Shown piece by piece: positions 15,682-23,232 of a stretch of DNA of 64,000 bases. The position numbers and the translations under genes were made by a program. Positions within the stretch are counted from its first letter, which is position 1. Every line of letters begins with the position of its first letter. Under the pieces are notes generated by a model that was not told the origin of the DNA, did not search any database, and was given only the letters and a program-made list of their open reading frames with translations. The stretch covers positions 44,278-108,277 of IMG/VR virus record IMGVR_UViG_3300050821_002136, one strand, 5' to 3'. This stretch comes from a virus.

Positions 15682-16122
15682 ATGGCAATTGACAACATCA
15701 TCGACCAACTCAAAAGAGACGAAGGCCTACGCTTAGACGTTTACATGGACACCGTGGGCAAGCGCACCATCGGCTACGGCCACAACCTTGACGCCAACCC
15801 TATACCCGCATTGGTGACTCCTATCAACGAGACTCTAGCGAGTCAAATCCTAGGTGTAGACGTAGAGCGCATCTCTAGATTCCTCGTGTCTCAGCTGCCT
15901 TGGGTAGTAAGCCTAGACGATGCGCGTCTTGGCGTCATGCAGAATATGAGCTTCAACCTGGGAGTCCCGGGACTATTGCAGTTCCACCATGACTTGGCAG
16001 ATACGCAGGCCGGTAACTACGAGCAGGCCGCTGCTGATATGAAAGCATCCAAGTGGTATACTGAAGTTGGAGACCGAGCTGTACGCTTGGTTGAACAAAT
16101 GAGGAGCGGAATATGGCAGTAA
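15682..16122 (+). CDS. Endolysin, T4-type lysozyme (GH24 muramidase)
   Basis: This encodes 146 aa from ATG 15682 with GGAGGAG upstream. It hydrolyses the beta-1,4 bond between N-acetylmuramic acid and N-acetylglucosamine. The catalytic triad of T4 lysozyme is exact: Glu14, Asp23 and Thr29 with the E-x8-D-x5-T spacing, within DEGLRLDVYMDTVGKRTIGYG. The C-terminal NMSFNLGVPGL and GDRAVRLVEQMRSGIW segments match the family. No signal peptide is present, so release needs a holin; the two-helix proteins at 15101 and 16397 are candidates. Its presence on the early strand is unusual. Confidence 0.93.
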   Translation: MAIDNIIDQLKRDEGLRLDVYMDTVGKRTIGYGHNLDANPIPALVTPINETLASQILGVDVERISRFLVSQLPWVVSLDDARLGVMQNMSFNLGVPGLLQFHHDLADTQAGNYEQAAADMKASKWYTEVGDRAVRLVEQMRSGIWQ

Positions 16123-16400
16123 GCACATGGTGGAAGGTAAACAAGTATGCGGTGGAAATCACTCCCGTAGGGGTAGTAAAAGAGACAGAAAAGTTTATCA
16201 CCCTTGCTCCTACAGTGTGGTTTAAAAGAGAAATGCGTGTTGCCAAGTCTAACGAGTATTTCCCTACATTTGCTGCAGCACGTACATATCTTTTGGAACA
16301 CTTTTCTAGGAACATGGAAAGTGCTAGACAGCAAATAACCACTTACAAGAAGTATTGGGACAAAGTCTTCCTGATGGAACCTCCTAAGGATACAAAATGA
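16113..16400 (+). CDS. Hypothetical basic protein
   Basis: This encodes 95 aa from ATG 16113, overlapping the lysozyme by 10 bases with GAGGAGC upstream. It is basic and probably alpha/beta (VEITPVGVVKETEKFITL, later a long helix). No transmembrane segment or known domain is seen. It is translationally coupled to both lysozyme and the next membrane protein. Confidence 0.6.
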   Translation: MAVSTWWKVNKYAVEITPVGVVKETEKFITLAPTVWFKREMRVAKSNEYFPTFAAARTYLLEHFSRNMESARQQITTYKKYWDKVFLMEPPKDTK

Positions 16401-16543
16401 ACTGGGGGAAATTGGCAGCTATGGGAGGCCTTGGATGGGGCTTAGCAACGTCCTTGGGTTACCTTGTCTACGGAGATTGGCGCAAAGCTTTGTACTTTTT
16501 CCTAGGAGCTGCAATTACTGCGGTCGTTATATGGCTGCTGTGA
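16397..16543 (+). CDS. Holin-like two-helix membrane protein
   Basis: This encodes 48 aa from ATG 16397 (ATGA overlap). A glycine-rich first hydrophobic segment (LAAMGGLGWGLATSLGYLVY), a charged turn (GDWRK) and a second segment (ALYFFLGAAITAVVIWLL) give the hairpin topology of small class II holins. It lies two genes behind the lysozyme. Holin assignment is by topology and position only. Confidence 0.55.
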   Translation: MNWGKLAAMGGLGWGLATSLGYLVYGDWRKALYFFLGAAITAVVIWLL

Positions 16544-16556
16544 GAAAGGAAAACCC

Positions 16557-16850
16557 ATGCTAGACGGAGAGAAGATCAATCACGCACTCAAGACGGGTAC
16601 CATGGATGACATGGGCACACGCATGGAGCACCTAACACAGCTCTATGAGCTTTGGAAGACTGGGCTGGATGTCATAGAACGCTTCGATAAGAACAGTCCT
16701 TTCTACGAAGAAAGGAAGCAAGAACTTGAAAGTGCCTTGAAGTTGCTGGCTTATCATTTTGAGAAGGACTACTCAGAAAATTCCTACAGGCAAGCGGTAG
16801 ATACCCTTCCTGCAAACGCAGAGGACTTCAAGGACCCGGAGAAATCATAA
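16557..16850 (+). CDS. Hypothetical helical protein before ClpB-like ATPase
   Basis: This encodes 97 aa from ATG 16557 with AAAGGA upstream. It is entirely helical and charged (HLTQLYELWKTGLDVIERF and later YEERKQELESALKLLAYHF). The stop shares a base with the next ATG (TAATG), so it is tightly coupled to the AAA+ ATPase and may be an adaptor or substrate-delivery partner. That role is speculation. Confidence 0.6.
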   Translation: MLDGEKINHALKTGTMDDMGTRMEHLTQLYELWKTGLDVIERFDKNSPFYEERKQELESALKLLAYHFEKDYSENSYRQAVDTLPANAEDFKDPEKS

Positions 16851-17872
16851 TGAGCACAGCTGGAACGCAGCGCAAACTCGACATCACGCAGAGCAGCAAG
16901 CTTTATGCACAACTAGCCAAGGACTTCTCAGCTAAGATCGTAGGCCAAGAGGAAGCTACTCAGGCCCTTCTGAATATTGTTGAGTCCCACCAAGCAGGCT
17001 TCTCGGATGCCAGCCACCCCGCTGGCGTAGCTCTGTTCCTCGGTCCAACAGGCACTGGCAAGACGCTAGTGGCTGAGACCCTGGCCGCATCCTTACTTGG
17101 TAGCAAGCTCGCCTGCCTGCGTATTGACTGCGCTGAGTACCAGCACGGACATGAGATCGCCAAATTAGTGGGATCTCCCCCGGGATACTTGGGCCATCGT
17201 GAGACGCACCCGCTGCTGACACAGGAAGCACTTAACCAGTGGCACACGGACAAGATGAAGCTTTCCATTCTTCTCTTCGACGAGATCGAGAAGGCCAGTG
17301 ATACGCTCTGGGCTTTGCTACTAGGCATCCTCGATAATGCTACGGTGACCTTAGGAGACAACCGCAAGGTTAACTTTAGCAATGTGATCATTGTCATGAC
17401 AAGCAACCTCGGCGCACGTAAGATGTCTAGTCGTGACATAGGATTCATGGACCCATCCGAAGAGACTGACAACGCTCGCATGGAGACGCAGGCCAGGAGC
17501 GCAGCAAAGAGCAAGTTCTCACCTGAGTTCATGAATCGTTTGCAGTCCATAGTGGTCTTCAAGACTTTGTCCGAGGAGCAAATTGAGAACATCCTTGAAC
17601 TTGAATTGAAGGCGCTAGAGTATCGCTTGTTCATGGTCAGCAAACCGTTCTTCACCATAGCCGTATCACCTAAAGCCAAACGTACGTTGCTGGCTGAGGG
17701 CTACGACAAGGCCTACGGTGCGCGGTATCTCAAACGCACTATCGAGAGACGCATACAGCAGCCGCTGGCAAGACTAGCAGCCAGTGGGCAAGTAGCAGAG
17801 CACGACAAAATCATCATTGATGACCTCGGAGACAAGAGCTTCGAGTTCTACGTACAGGGGAGAAACTTATGA
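16850..17872 (+). CDS. ClpB/ClpA-like AAA+ ATPase, single D2 module
   Basis: This encodes 340 aa from ATG 16850. It contains one AAA+ module resembling the second (D2) domain of ClpA/ClpB unfoldases. Motifs are VGQEEAT (31-37), Walker A GPTGTGKT (65-72), the substrate-gripping pore loop GSPPGYLG (108-115), Walker B LLFDEIEKA (141-149), sensor 1 TSN (184-186) and a C-terminal D2 small domain with YGARYLKRTIERRIQ (sensor 2 Arg). The N-domain, D1 and M-domain of full ClpB are absent, as is the IGF/IGL loop that docks ClpP. Expected action is protein remodelling or disaggregation. Such a stand-alone unfoldase is uncommon in phages and complements the phage GroES-like protein. Confidence 0.88.
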   Translation: MSTAGTQRKLDITQSSKLYAQLAKDFSAKIVGQEEATQALLNIVESHQAGFSDASHPAGVALFLGPTGTGKTLVAETLAASLLGSKLACLRIDCAEYQHGHEIAKLVGSPPGYLGHRETHPLLTQEALNQWHTDKMKLSILLFDEIEKASDTLWALLLGILDNATVTLGDNRKVNFSNVIIVMTSNLGARKMSSRDIGFMDPSEETDNARMETQARSAAKSKFSPEFMNRLQSIVVFKTLSEEQIENILELELKALEYRLFMVSKPFFTIAVSPKAKRTLLAEGYDKAYGARYLKRTIERRIQQPLARLAASGQVAEHDKIIIDDLGDKSFEFYVQGRNL

Positions 17873-18090
17873 CCAAAAAGAAAATTCTAGGGTACATCGT
17901 GTACAGCAGGTTTGGCGTTAAGATGCTGGGAGAGTTTAATGTTCTTTGGTTAGACGCCTCGGCTACTCTGTTTAAGAGCAGAGGGAGTGCAAAGGCCGCT
18001 ATAAAGCGTTCCGAGAAGTACGCAGCATCACGGTTCTACGGCACAGATGGACCGTGGTTCAACAACGAGATCATGCCAGTCACAAACTAG
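17869..18090 (+). CDS. Small basic hypothetical protein
   Basis: This encodes 73 aa from ATG 17869, overlapping the ATPase stop (ATGA). It is basic, with alternating hydrophobic strands (KKKILGYIVYSRFGVKML) and a helix (SAKAAIKRSEKYAASRF). It is the last gene of the plus-strand block and ends just before the bidirectional terminator. Confidence 0.65.
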   Translation: MTKKKILGYIVYSRFGVKMLGEFNVLWLDASATLFKSRGSAKAAIKRSEKYAASRFYGTDGPWFNNEIMPVTN

Positions 18091-18099
18091 GCACAAAAA

Positions 18100-18152
18100 A
18101 ATAGCCCCAAGCATTCACTCAGGATCTTCTCTGGGTGGTGCTTGGGGCTATT
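18100..18152. terminator. Bidirectional intrinsic terminator at convergence point
   Basis: A 14-bp perfect stem, AATAGCCCCAAGCA (18100-18113) with TGCTTGGGGCTATT (18139-18152), is extended inward by CACTCAG/CTGGGTG. It is preceded by AAAAAAA (18095-18101) and followed by a T-rich stretch on the plus strand. It therefore works in both directions and separates the two convergent transcription blocks. Confidence 0.93.
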
Positions 18153-18165
18153 CGTGTTTCTGGGG

Positions 18166-18885
18166 TTAGATCTTGTGTCCTACGTACGCTCCGGCCGCAA
18201 ACGCTGCGGCTGTCTTCATGCCGCCGAGGAACTTCTGCCACTTCGAACGCACGGCCAATTTCTTGAATCCGGCAATGTCGGCCTGGGCCTTTGTATTCAA
18301 TAGCTTGCATTGATTTAGATCATTAGAAAGGCTGAGATTGGTGCCGTTTAAGAGGGAAACCATGGATTTCTCATCAGCAAGATCGGCCGAGGCCTTGTCA
18401 AATCCTACCTTAGCTTCCACAGTAGCCTGTGCCTGGGGCACGCTGAGCGATACTTGTCCCCCCGGGGTAGCCGTGGCCTGCCCGAAGGCTGGGTTCTTGC
18501 TGTAGGCCGTCGTTACCGCTCTGGCAACCGTCTCAGCTGTGGCGTCTGGAAGCAATCCTGCCTGGACCTCCTTGGGAAGGGGCTCAGCATTCCTGTGGGC
18601 TATCTGAGCCTCCAAGGAAGCAATCTGAGTGGCCTGCGCGGCACGCTCTGCGTCATGTGCGCTCAGCTGATCCATGAAGACCTTGCGGTCCTGATTGTAC
18701 TGAGCATCCTTGACTTCCTGACGTGCAAGCTGAGCATCAAACGCTTTGACTCCGAGGTATCCACCGAAGCCCATGAGAACCAAGAGAAGAACTAGGGTCC
18801 CCACTAGCGCATAGGAAAAGCTAAGGTGCCTATGCGCGAGTACTGAGACCTCGCTCTGTACTGCTGTGGTAACACTGTCTGCCAT
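18166..18885 (-). CDS. Membrane-anchored coiled-coil protein, i-spanin-like
   Basis: This encodes 239 aa from ATG 18885 (AAGGAGACTC upstream). One transmembrane helix at about residues 24-45 (YALVGTLVLLLVLMGFGGYL) is followed by a long periplasmic-type coiled coil with heptads (residues 50-95 and 155-205) separated by a Pro/Gln-rich hinge. A small hydrophobic patch (AAAFAAGAYVG) lies at the end. The N-terminal anchor plus coiled-coil architecture resembles inner-membrane spanins (Rz) though it is longer than usual. No o-spanin lipoprotein is evident. It is the last gene of the minus-strand block. Confidence 0.6.
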   Translation of the reverse strand: MADSVTTAVQSEVSVLAHRHLSFSYALVGTLVLLLVLMGFGGYLGVKAFDAQLARQEVKDAQYNQDRKVFMDQLSAHDAERAAQATQIASLEAQIAHRNAEPLPKEVQAGLLPDATAETVARAVTTAYSKNPAFGQATATPGGQVSLSVPQAQATVEAKVGFDKASADLADEKSMVSLLNGTNLSLSNDLNQCKLLNTKAQADIAGFKKLAVRSKWQKFLGGMKTAAAFAAGAYVGHKI

Positions 18886-18894
18886 GAGTCTCCT

Positions 18895-19587
18895 TTATTC
18901 TACAAGTTTTGGTACATACGTACGCGCTGCATCGAGGTGCTGAGCATCGAAGTTTAGAGAAAACCCAATGGCACTTGTATCTCCGTTGTCCTCTTCAGCA
19001 GAATACGTGACCAAGCCTACAATTTCCCCTTTGGTATTGAATATGGCTGAGCCACTATCGCCATGGTCTACTTTCAGAGAATAGCAAGCCTCTCCAGCTG
19101 CCACGTCCAATTCGCTGTAGTCGTCACACTCAAGCACTTTACCGTAACGAGGAATGGCTGGGTACTCTCCTCGGATGTCTCCATAGATGGTGACGGTCTC
19201 TCCAACCATTGCGGCTTTGGTCTTCACTGTTTCGATGTGAGTGAACGGAGACCCGTAAAACAAGTAGATCACATGATCTCGGTTGTCAGTTGCGGAAGCT
19301 ATGAGGATGTGCTTCTCTGTAGAGAGATCAAAGGATACCAACGTTCCTTCTCCAGATTCGTTACAATGTTCGGCCGTAAGAAAAGCGTTCGGCCCAATTG
19401 CTGTGCTTGTACAATCTCCTAGTTTCTTTCCCTTCTCATCAAAGAAGGTTACCATGTGGGAAGTACGTTGCTCTGTTGTGGGGGCTGAGTGTTTGTGAGT
19501 CTTGAAGTGAGGAACCTCGTGAGGTCCAAGGAGGAACAACGAGAGAAGTCCCACGGAAAGAAAATAGTAGAAGTCTAAGCGAGTCAT
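18895..19587 (-). CDS. Exported trypsin/V8-like serine protease
   Basis: This encodes 230 aa from ATG 19587. A signal anchor (residues 5-20) precedes a chymotrypsin-fold peptidase. His74 sits in FLTAEHC, the candidate Asp104 in DNRDHVIYLF, and the nucleophile Ser178 in the classic GDSGS motif (176-180), with a downstream IVGLVTYS strand. Cys59/Cys75 and Cys154/Cys168 are positioned to form disulphides, consistent with export. Secreted serine proteases of this type are uncommon in phages. It could attack host surface proteins during release or process a virion component. The lysis-like location beside the spanin-like gene favours the former. The catalytic role is family-based; the target is unknown. 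Confidence 0.85.
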   Translation of the reverse strand: MTRLDFYYFLSVGLLSLFLLGPHEVPHFKTHKHSAPTTEQRTSHMVTFFDEKGKKLGDCTSTAIGPNAFLTAEHCNESGEGTLVSFDLSTEKHILIASATDNRDHVIYLFYGSPFTHIETVKTKAAMVGETVTIYGDIRGEYPAIPRYGKVLECDDYSELDVAAGEACYSLKVDHGDSGSAIFNTKGEIVGLVTYSAEEDNGDTSAIGFSLNFDAQHLDAARTYVPKLVE

Positions 19588-19667
19588 TTATTGGTGCTCC
19601 GAGTGAAATTTTACCGCCGAGGAGTTCCCAGCACTACTCCAGGAATACTACAGCGGCTGTCTTAGGA
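19588..19667. other. Short intergenic gap
   Basis: Eighty bases between the serine protease start and the dNMP kinase stop. I see no convincing gene or strong hairpin. It probably holds the protease leader, and its ribosome-binding sequence is weak. Confidence 0.5.
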
Positions 19668-20366
19668 TTAAGCCAAAGCTGGGCGCTGCGTCGGAACCAT
19701 TGAGAGCACCATGTCAAAGACAAAGAGCACCTCGTTCCGAAAGTCTTCAAGACTGCCAGTGTTTTTGATCACTGCTACCCACTGGTCGTCTGGTACATTT
19801 GCTAAGGCCTCCTCAGAAATATGTGCATTAGGAGACTTAATACTGGGCCTATCGACGCGGACTGCTTCGCCAAATTTCTGAGCCCACCTAAGCTCATTAG
19901 GAAAACGACAGTCTGAAATAAGCGCAACGGTCGGCTGATCCTTAGCAATCTGAGCTTCTACTTTTTTCACCCAGTAGTCCTCGTCCTCTTGACGCCTGAA
20001 GACACCCCAAAACTGCAAAAAAGTCCTCGACTTGCCAAGGGAACAATCGGGATCTTCTACGGTTTCATCTACGTCCCACTGCACCCACTCGGGGAGGGCC
20101 ACGATAGTTCCATCAGTGTGAGCAAAGCCTGCATCAGGATAACGCAGACCGTCTGAGAACAAATTTCTCATTCCCCCGGACTTCAAAGCAAGTTCGGTTA
20201 CCTCGGCCTTGAGGGCTTTGGCAAAACTATAGTGCTTGATGTCGTAGAGGACTGAGGGGTCATCAGCCATGATGGGGGTACCATGGCGATGCTTAATGAT
20301 TGTTTGGCAAGCTTCATCCTTACCTGACCTTGCGCGATGTCCAAAGGCCAACACTATCGCTGGCAT
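19668..20366 (-). CDS. Deoxynucleoside monophosphate kinase-like protein
   Basis: This encodes 232 aa from ATG 20366, which shares its A with the stop of the upstream small gene (TGATG); a TTG three bases earlier is possible. The fold is a P-loop NMP kinase as in T4 gp1-type enzymes. The Walker A-like loop is GHRARSGKDEA with Lys16, a lid region is rich in Arg and Asp, and SDCRFPNELRW is the typical late motif binding the monophosphate. It would convert dNMPs to dNDPs for phage DNA synthesis. It is late-strand encoded, away from the other nucleotide gene at 13880. Confidence 0.85.
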   Translation of the reverse strand: MPAIVLAFGHRARSGKDEACQTIIKHRHGTPIMADDPSVLYDIKHYSFAKALKAEVTELALKSGGMRNLFSDGLRYPDAGFAHTDGTIVALPEWVQWDVDETVEDPDCSLGKSRTFLQFWGVFRRQEDEDYWVKKVEAQIAKDQPTVALISDCRFPNELRWAQKFGEAVRVDRPSIKSPNAHISEEALANVPDDQWVAVIKNTGSLEDFRNEVLFVFDMVLSMVPTQRPALA

Positions 20367-20539
20367 CAATGAGCCTTCTTTGGTGTCGTGGCCTTGCTTA
20401 GTTTGGCCTGAGCCTCTTCCAGGGACAGATCATAATTCCCGTCGCGGAATAAAGTTACACCAGGAATAACAACTTCACCCAGGCCATAGCTATAAGCCCT
20501 ATCGCTCTGGGTACGGATTACATACTGAGTCGGTTCCAT
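20366..20539 (-). CDS. Small hypothetical protein
   Basis: This encodes 57 aa from ATG 20539 to TGA 20366, just downstream of the phosphoesterase gene. The protein starts MEPTQYVIRTQSDRAYSYG and continues as a short beta-hairpin (GEVVIPGVTLFRDGNY) plus one helix (SLEEAQAKLSKA). It is coupled to the dNMP kinase through a TGATG overlap. No family is recognised. Confidence 0.6.
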   Translation of the reverse strand: MEPTQYVIRTQSDRAYSYGLGEVVIPGVTLFRDGNYDLSLEEAQAKLSKATTPKKAH

Positions 20540-20542
20540 TTC

Positions 20543-22150
20543 TTAGGCTCTCCATTTTGATGCGTAGATTGTAATTATTGATCTCATACCGTTCGGGTAC
20601 GTGACCGTATGACTGTGCGACCAACTCGAAGGTCCGGCGTTGTACGACCAGCGCAATTGTGTGCTGGTACCACAGACGTAAAGGCCGTTCCAAATGCCTG
20701 CCGAATGTGTGTGTGCCGTGTTTGCCCTGCGTCCGATCTTGTTCAAGTTCTGTGGTGTGCCGCGTGCTCCGTTGGGGCCAAGGTGTCCGTGGATTCCACA
20801 TTCTATCTTTTTGTTACAGATGGTATACGACTCATCGGTCCTCAAGAACTGGATCTCCTTAGACAGGCCATACTTCTGCAAAGACCACTCTAGCAAGTGA
20901 AAGCGTTCATTGCCTTCCACCATACCTTTGTAAACGGCCAATTGAGCCTCTAAGAAAAACATAGCGTTCTGTGGGTCATTGCGATAGTCGTGTTCTCTCA
21001 GCCAGCGCATGATCCAATTGTCATGGTTGGAATCCACAACAATGGTTTTGCACCATGGACGACTATAAGCTTTCACTTTATCCATAGTTTGATGAAGTTC
21101 TTCTTCAACTTTGCTCAGGCCTCTGAGGTACACTTTGAACTTCTCATGTGCATCTCCCGCCGTATGGTGGTTCGTGCTGGCCCCTTCCATCACATCGTGC
21201 AGGAACTGTGTCTTAGGCTTTAGGTAATCCAACATCTCCTGAGAGAGCTTCTCTACCACAGGGTCAATGATCGTTGCGTGGAGATCTCCCCAGGTCACCG
21301 ATTCAACTTTGTTGCCCGTAGTGATCTTGCCATTCTCAGCGATGACATCCAGGTCCTGCAGCTGACAAGCAGTGCCTGCCGCGCCGACTTGACGTACCCA
21401 CCAGTTGCCGTCTGCATTGACTTCCACAACCAAGCAGGAATAACTGTGATGATGCTCAGCTTTCAGTCCGGCTTTCTTTTGAATATAGTTCTGAAGCGTG
21501 ACAGCTCCCGTCGTGTAGTTCAGTTTGGTGCCTTCCCCTTGCATAGTCGCAATGGAGCGCATGGCCAACTTGGCGTGAGGGAAGATAGAGGACTTCCTGT
21601 GCGTGTACGTTTCCAGACCCGAGAGAGGATCGTCAGCCGTGGGCAGCACATTCATTTCTCCACACCAGACTAAGCCTTCCCCAAGTTCTACTCGGGTGTC
21701 GCAAATGTAGGGCTCTACGGCCGGATCAAACCACAGTTCTTTCTCACGGATCTTCTTCGTCCCTCGCTTTACTGCCAGTTCACCGAAGGCGTTCTGATTG
21801 TAAGAAAAAGTCCCCACGAGTATTTCAGCTTCGTAGTGCTTAGCCAGGGCCAGGAGGTTATTCCAGAACGCCTTATTGACAAATGTATTGTTCTGAGCCG
21901 AGGTGAGGATGTAGCGTTTGATTTTGTGCTTCGTCGGGAGTTTGGCTGGGGCTTCTACAATACCCTTCACAGACCCAGAGGCTATGGGCTTCTTAATGCC
22001 ACCCATCTTTTCAATGTGATCATGCACAGTGCCACGCGCTAGTCCCATCTCCCGGGCAATAGCCGTGACACTCCCGCCAGTTTGCTTATAGAGTTCCGCG
22101 ATTCGTTCTCTCTGCAGTTCTCCGTGCTGTTTGCGTGCTTGAGTTTCCAT
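20543..22150 (-). CDS. HTH plus calcineurin-like metallophosphoesterase
   Basis: This encodes 535 aa from ATG 22150 with GGAGAGGAG upstream. Residues 12-50 form a helix-turn-helix (IAELYKQTGGSVTAIAREMG followed by ARGTVHDHIEK). The rest carries dispersed metallophosphoesterase motifs: GDLH (288-291), NHD (375-377, within VVVDSNHDNWI), HGHLG and a late AHTHSAG. The arrangement of a large DNA-associated phosphoesterase recalls the T5 A1/host-DNA-degradation type proteins, and nuclease activity on host DNA or packaging intermediates is possible. This link is inference. It overlaps a GIY-YIG nuclease gene by one base, a common place for homing endonucleases next to conserved genes. Confidence 0.7.
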   Translation of the reverse strand: METQARKQHGELQRERIAELYKQTGGSVTAIAREMGLARGTVHDHIEKMGGIKKPIASGSVKGIVEAPAKLPTKHKIKRYILTSAQNNTFVNKAFWNNLLALAKHYEAEILVGTFSYNQNAFGELAVKRGTKKIREKELWFDPAVEPYICDTRVELGEGLVWCGEMNVLPTADDPLSGLETYTHRKSSIFPHAKLAMRSIATMQGEGTKLNYTTGAVTLQNYIQKKAGLKAEHHHSYSCLVVEVNADGNWWVRQVGAAGTACQLQDLDVIAENGKITTGNKVESVTWGDLHATIIDPVVEKLSQEMLDYLKPKTQFLHDVMEGASTNHHTAGDAHEKFKVYLRGLSKVEEELHQTMDKVKAYSRPWCKTIVVDSNHDNWIMRWLREHDYRNDPQNAMFFLEAQLAVYKGMVEGNERFHLLEWSLQKYGLSKEIQFLRTDESYTICNKKIECGIHGHLGPNGARGTPQNLNKIGRRANTAHTHSAGIWNGLYVCGTSTQLRWSYNAGPSSWSHSHTVTYPNGMRSIITIYASKWRA

Positions 22151-22833
22151 TAGCTCCTCTCCTTGGAACGTTTCAATTGTTCACGCAAAGTGGCCGCTGT
22201 ACATAATCTTAGCCTAGTCTCTTCGGATATGCGTGGCCGGTTTTTAGCAGCTTCCCTAAGACTTCGTTTGTGTTTGTCTGATAGAGGCTTACCTATTTTG
22301 GCTTCTCTCATTTTCTTTAAAGTCTCTTCTGCAAAACCGTGTCCCATATTGGATGCGCTGATCTTTTTACGTGTGATCTTTGAAACCTTATGCCCCTTAA
22401 GAGAAATGCTCAGCTTACGACAAGCCTCTTCGGACTTCTTTTTACCTAAATGGGCCTCTGAGTTTTTGCGTTTAGCTTCCTCAGAATGCTTTTTTCCTAG
22501 CATTCCATGGACGCGTCCTAAAGCAAAAGAAGCTCTTGTAGAGTCACTCATCTTCTTTCTGGTATTTTCAGAGAAACCCGCTGGACCTTCTCCTCCGTCA
22601 GTGAGGTTCCTCAAACATCCTGTGCCCAGGTCTTTTCTTCCGTAAAAAGCAATCCACCACTTTTCCATTTCAAACGCTTTTTCTTCAGACTCCCAATTCT
22701 GTACTAAAATCCTCGCTCTGTCTTTTGGTCTGTGTACTCCATGACCTTCGCTGATAAATGCCCGATCTCCTTTGCCTTTTCCTACGTAATAGGGTAGGGC
22801 ATTTTCCCTGAACCATAAATAAGTATAAAACAT
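22150..22833 (-). CDS. GIY-YIG homing endonuclease with NUMOD3 repeats
   Basis: This encodes 227 aa from ATG 22833 (GGAGCTAAAACTCT upstream). The N-terminal GIY-YIG nuclease domain shows FYTYLWF (YxY as GIY), YYVGKGKGDRAF (YIG-like with the catalytic Arg), and a conserved Glu in the EMEKWWIAFYGRKD helix. The C-terminal half is a string of NUMOD3-type DNA-binding repeats (GKKHSEEAKRKNSEAHLGK and similar, at least five). It is a free-standing mobile gene, inserted between the coiled-coil membrane protein and the phosphoesterase. A related copy lies at 23947-24495. Confidence 0.9.
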   Translation of the reverse strand: MFYTYLWFRENALPYYVGKGKGDRAFISEGHGVHRPKDRARILVQNWESEEKAFEMEKWWIAFYGRKDLGTGCLRNLTDGGEGPAGFSENTRKKMSDSTRASFALGRVHGMLGKKHSEEAKRKNSEAHLGKKKSEEACRKLSISLKGHKVSKITRKKISASNMGHGFAEETLKKMREAKIGKPLSDKHKRSLREAAKNRPRISEETRLRLCTAATLREQLKRSKERS

Positions 22834-22887
22834 AGAGTTTTAGCTCCTGTATAAAATGCTACCACAGTTCAAAGGATAAGGCAAGGT

Positions 22888-23223
22888 CTATTTTCTAGAA
22901 CGAGATCGAGGTTGTGGCAGAGAAGCAGCTCTTAAATACCCAGTCTGCTCTCGCAAATCAAGGCGCACTCCCTCTAAAGTCTCACATACTTTTCCTAACA
23001 GATCCACTTGGGTTTTACTATGGTCTTCAATGTGCACTAGATGGTTTTCGCGTTGCATTACGAGTTCTGCCTGGGTAGAATTGATGGCTTCCTTGAGAGA
23101 GGCCCATTCTTTCTTTGCTTTCTTAAATGGCCACACAATCAATCCTCCTAGCCCAGTGAGGGCCAAGCCGATAAGGGCCTTGGATACGAAGTGCCACAAC
23201 ACTGGTACGTCTTGTGCTTGCAT
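22888..23223 (-). CDS. Single-helix membrane protein with coiled coil
   Basis: This encodes 111 aa from ATG 23223 (GGAGAACCA upstream). A transmembrane helix (KALIGLALTGLGGLIVWPF, about residues 14-33) follows a short periplasmic N-terminus. Then come a charged coiled coil and a strongly basic tail (QPRSRSRK). Holins with one helix and a basic cytoplasmic tail have this layout, as do i-spanin-like proteins. It lies directly behind a tail-protein gene. Holin function is a guess from topology. Confidence 0.55.
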   Translation of the reverse strand: MQAQDVPVLWHFVSKALIGLALTGLGGLIVWPFKKAKKEWASLKEAINSTQAELVMQRENHLVHIEDHSKTQVDLLGKVCETLEGVRLDLREQTGYLRAASLPQPRSRSRK

Positions 23224-23232
23224 TGGTTCTCC

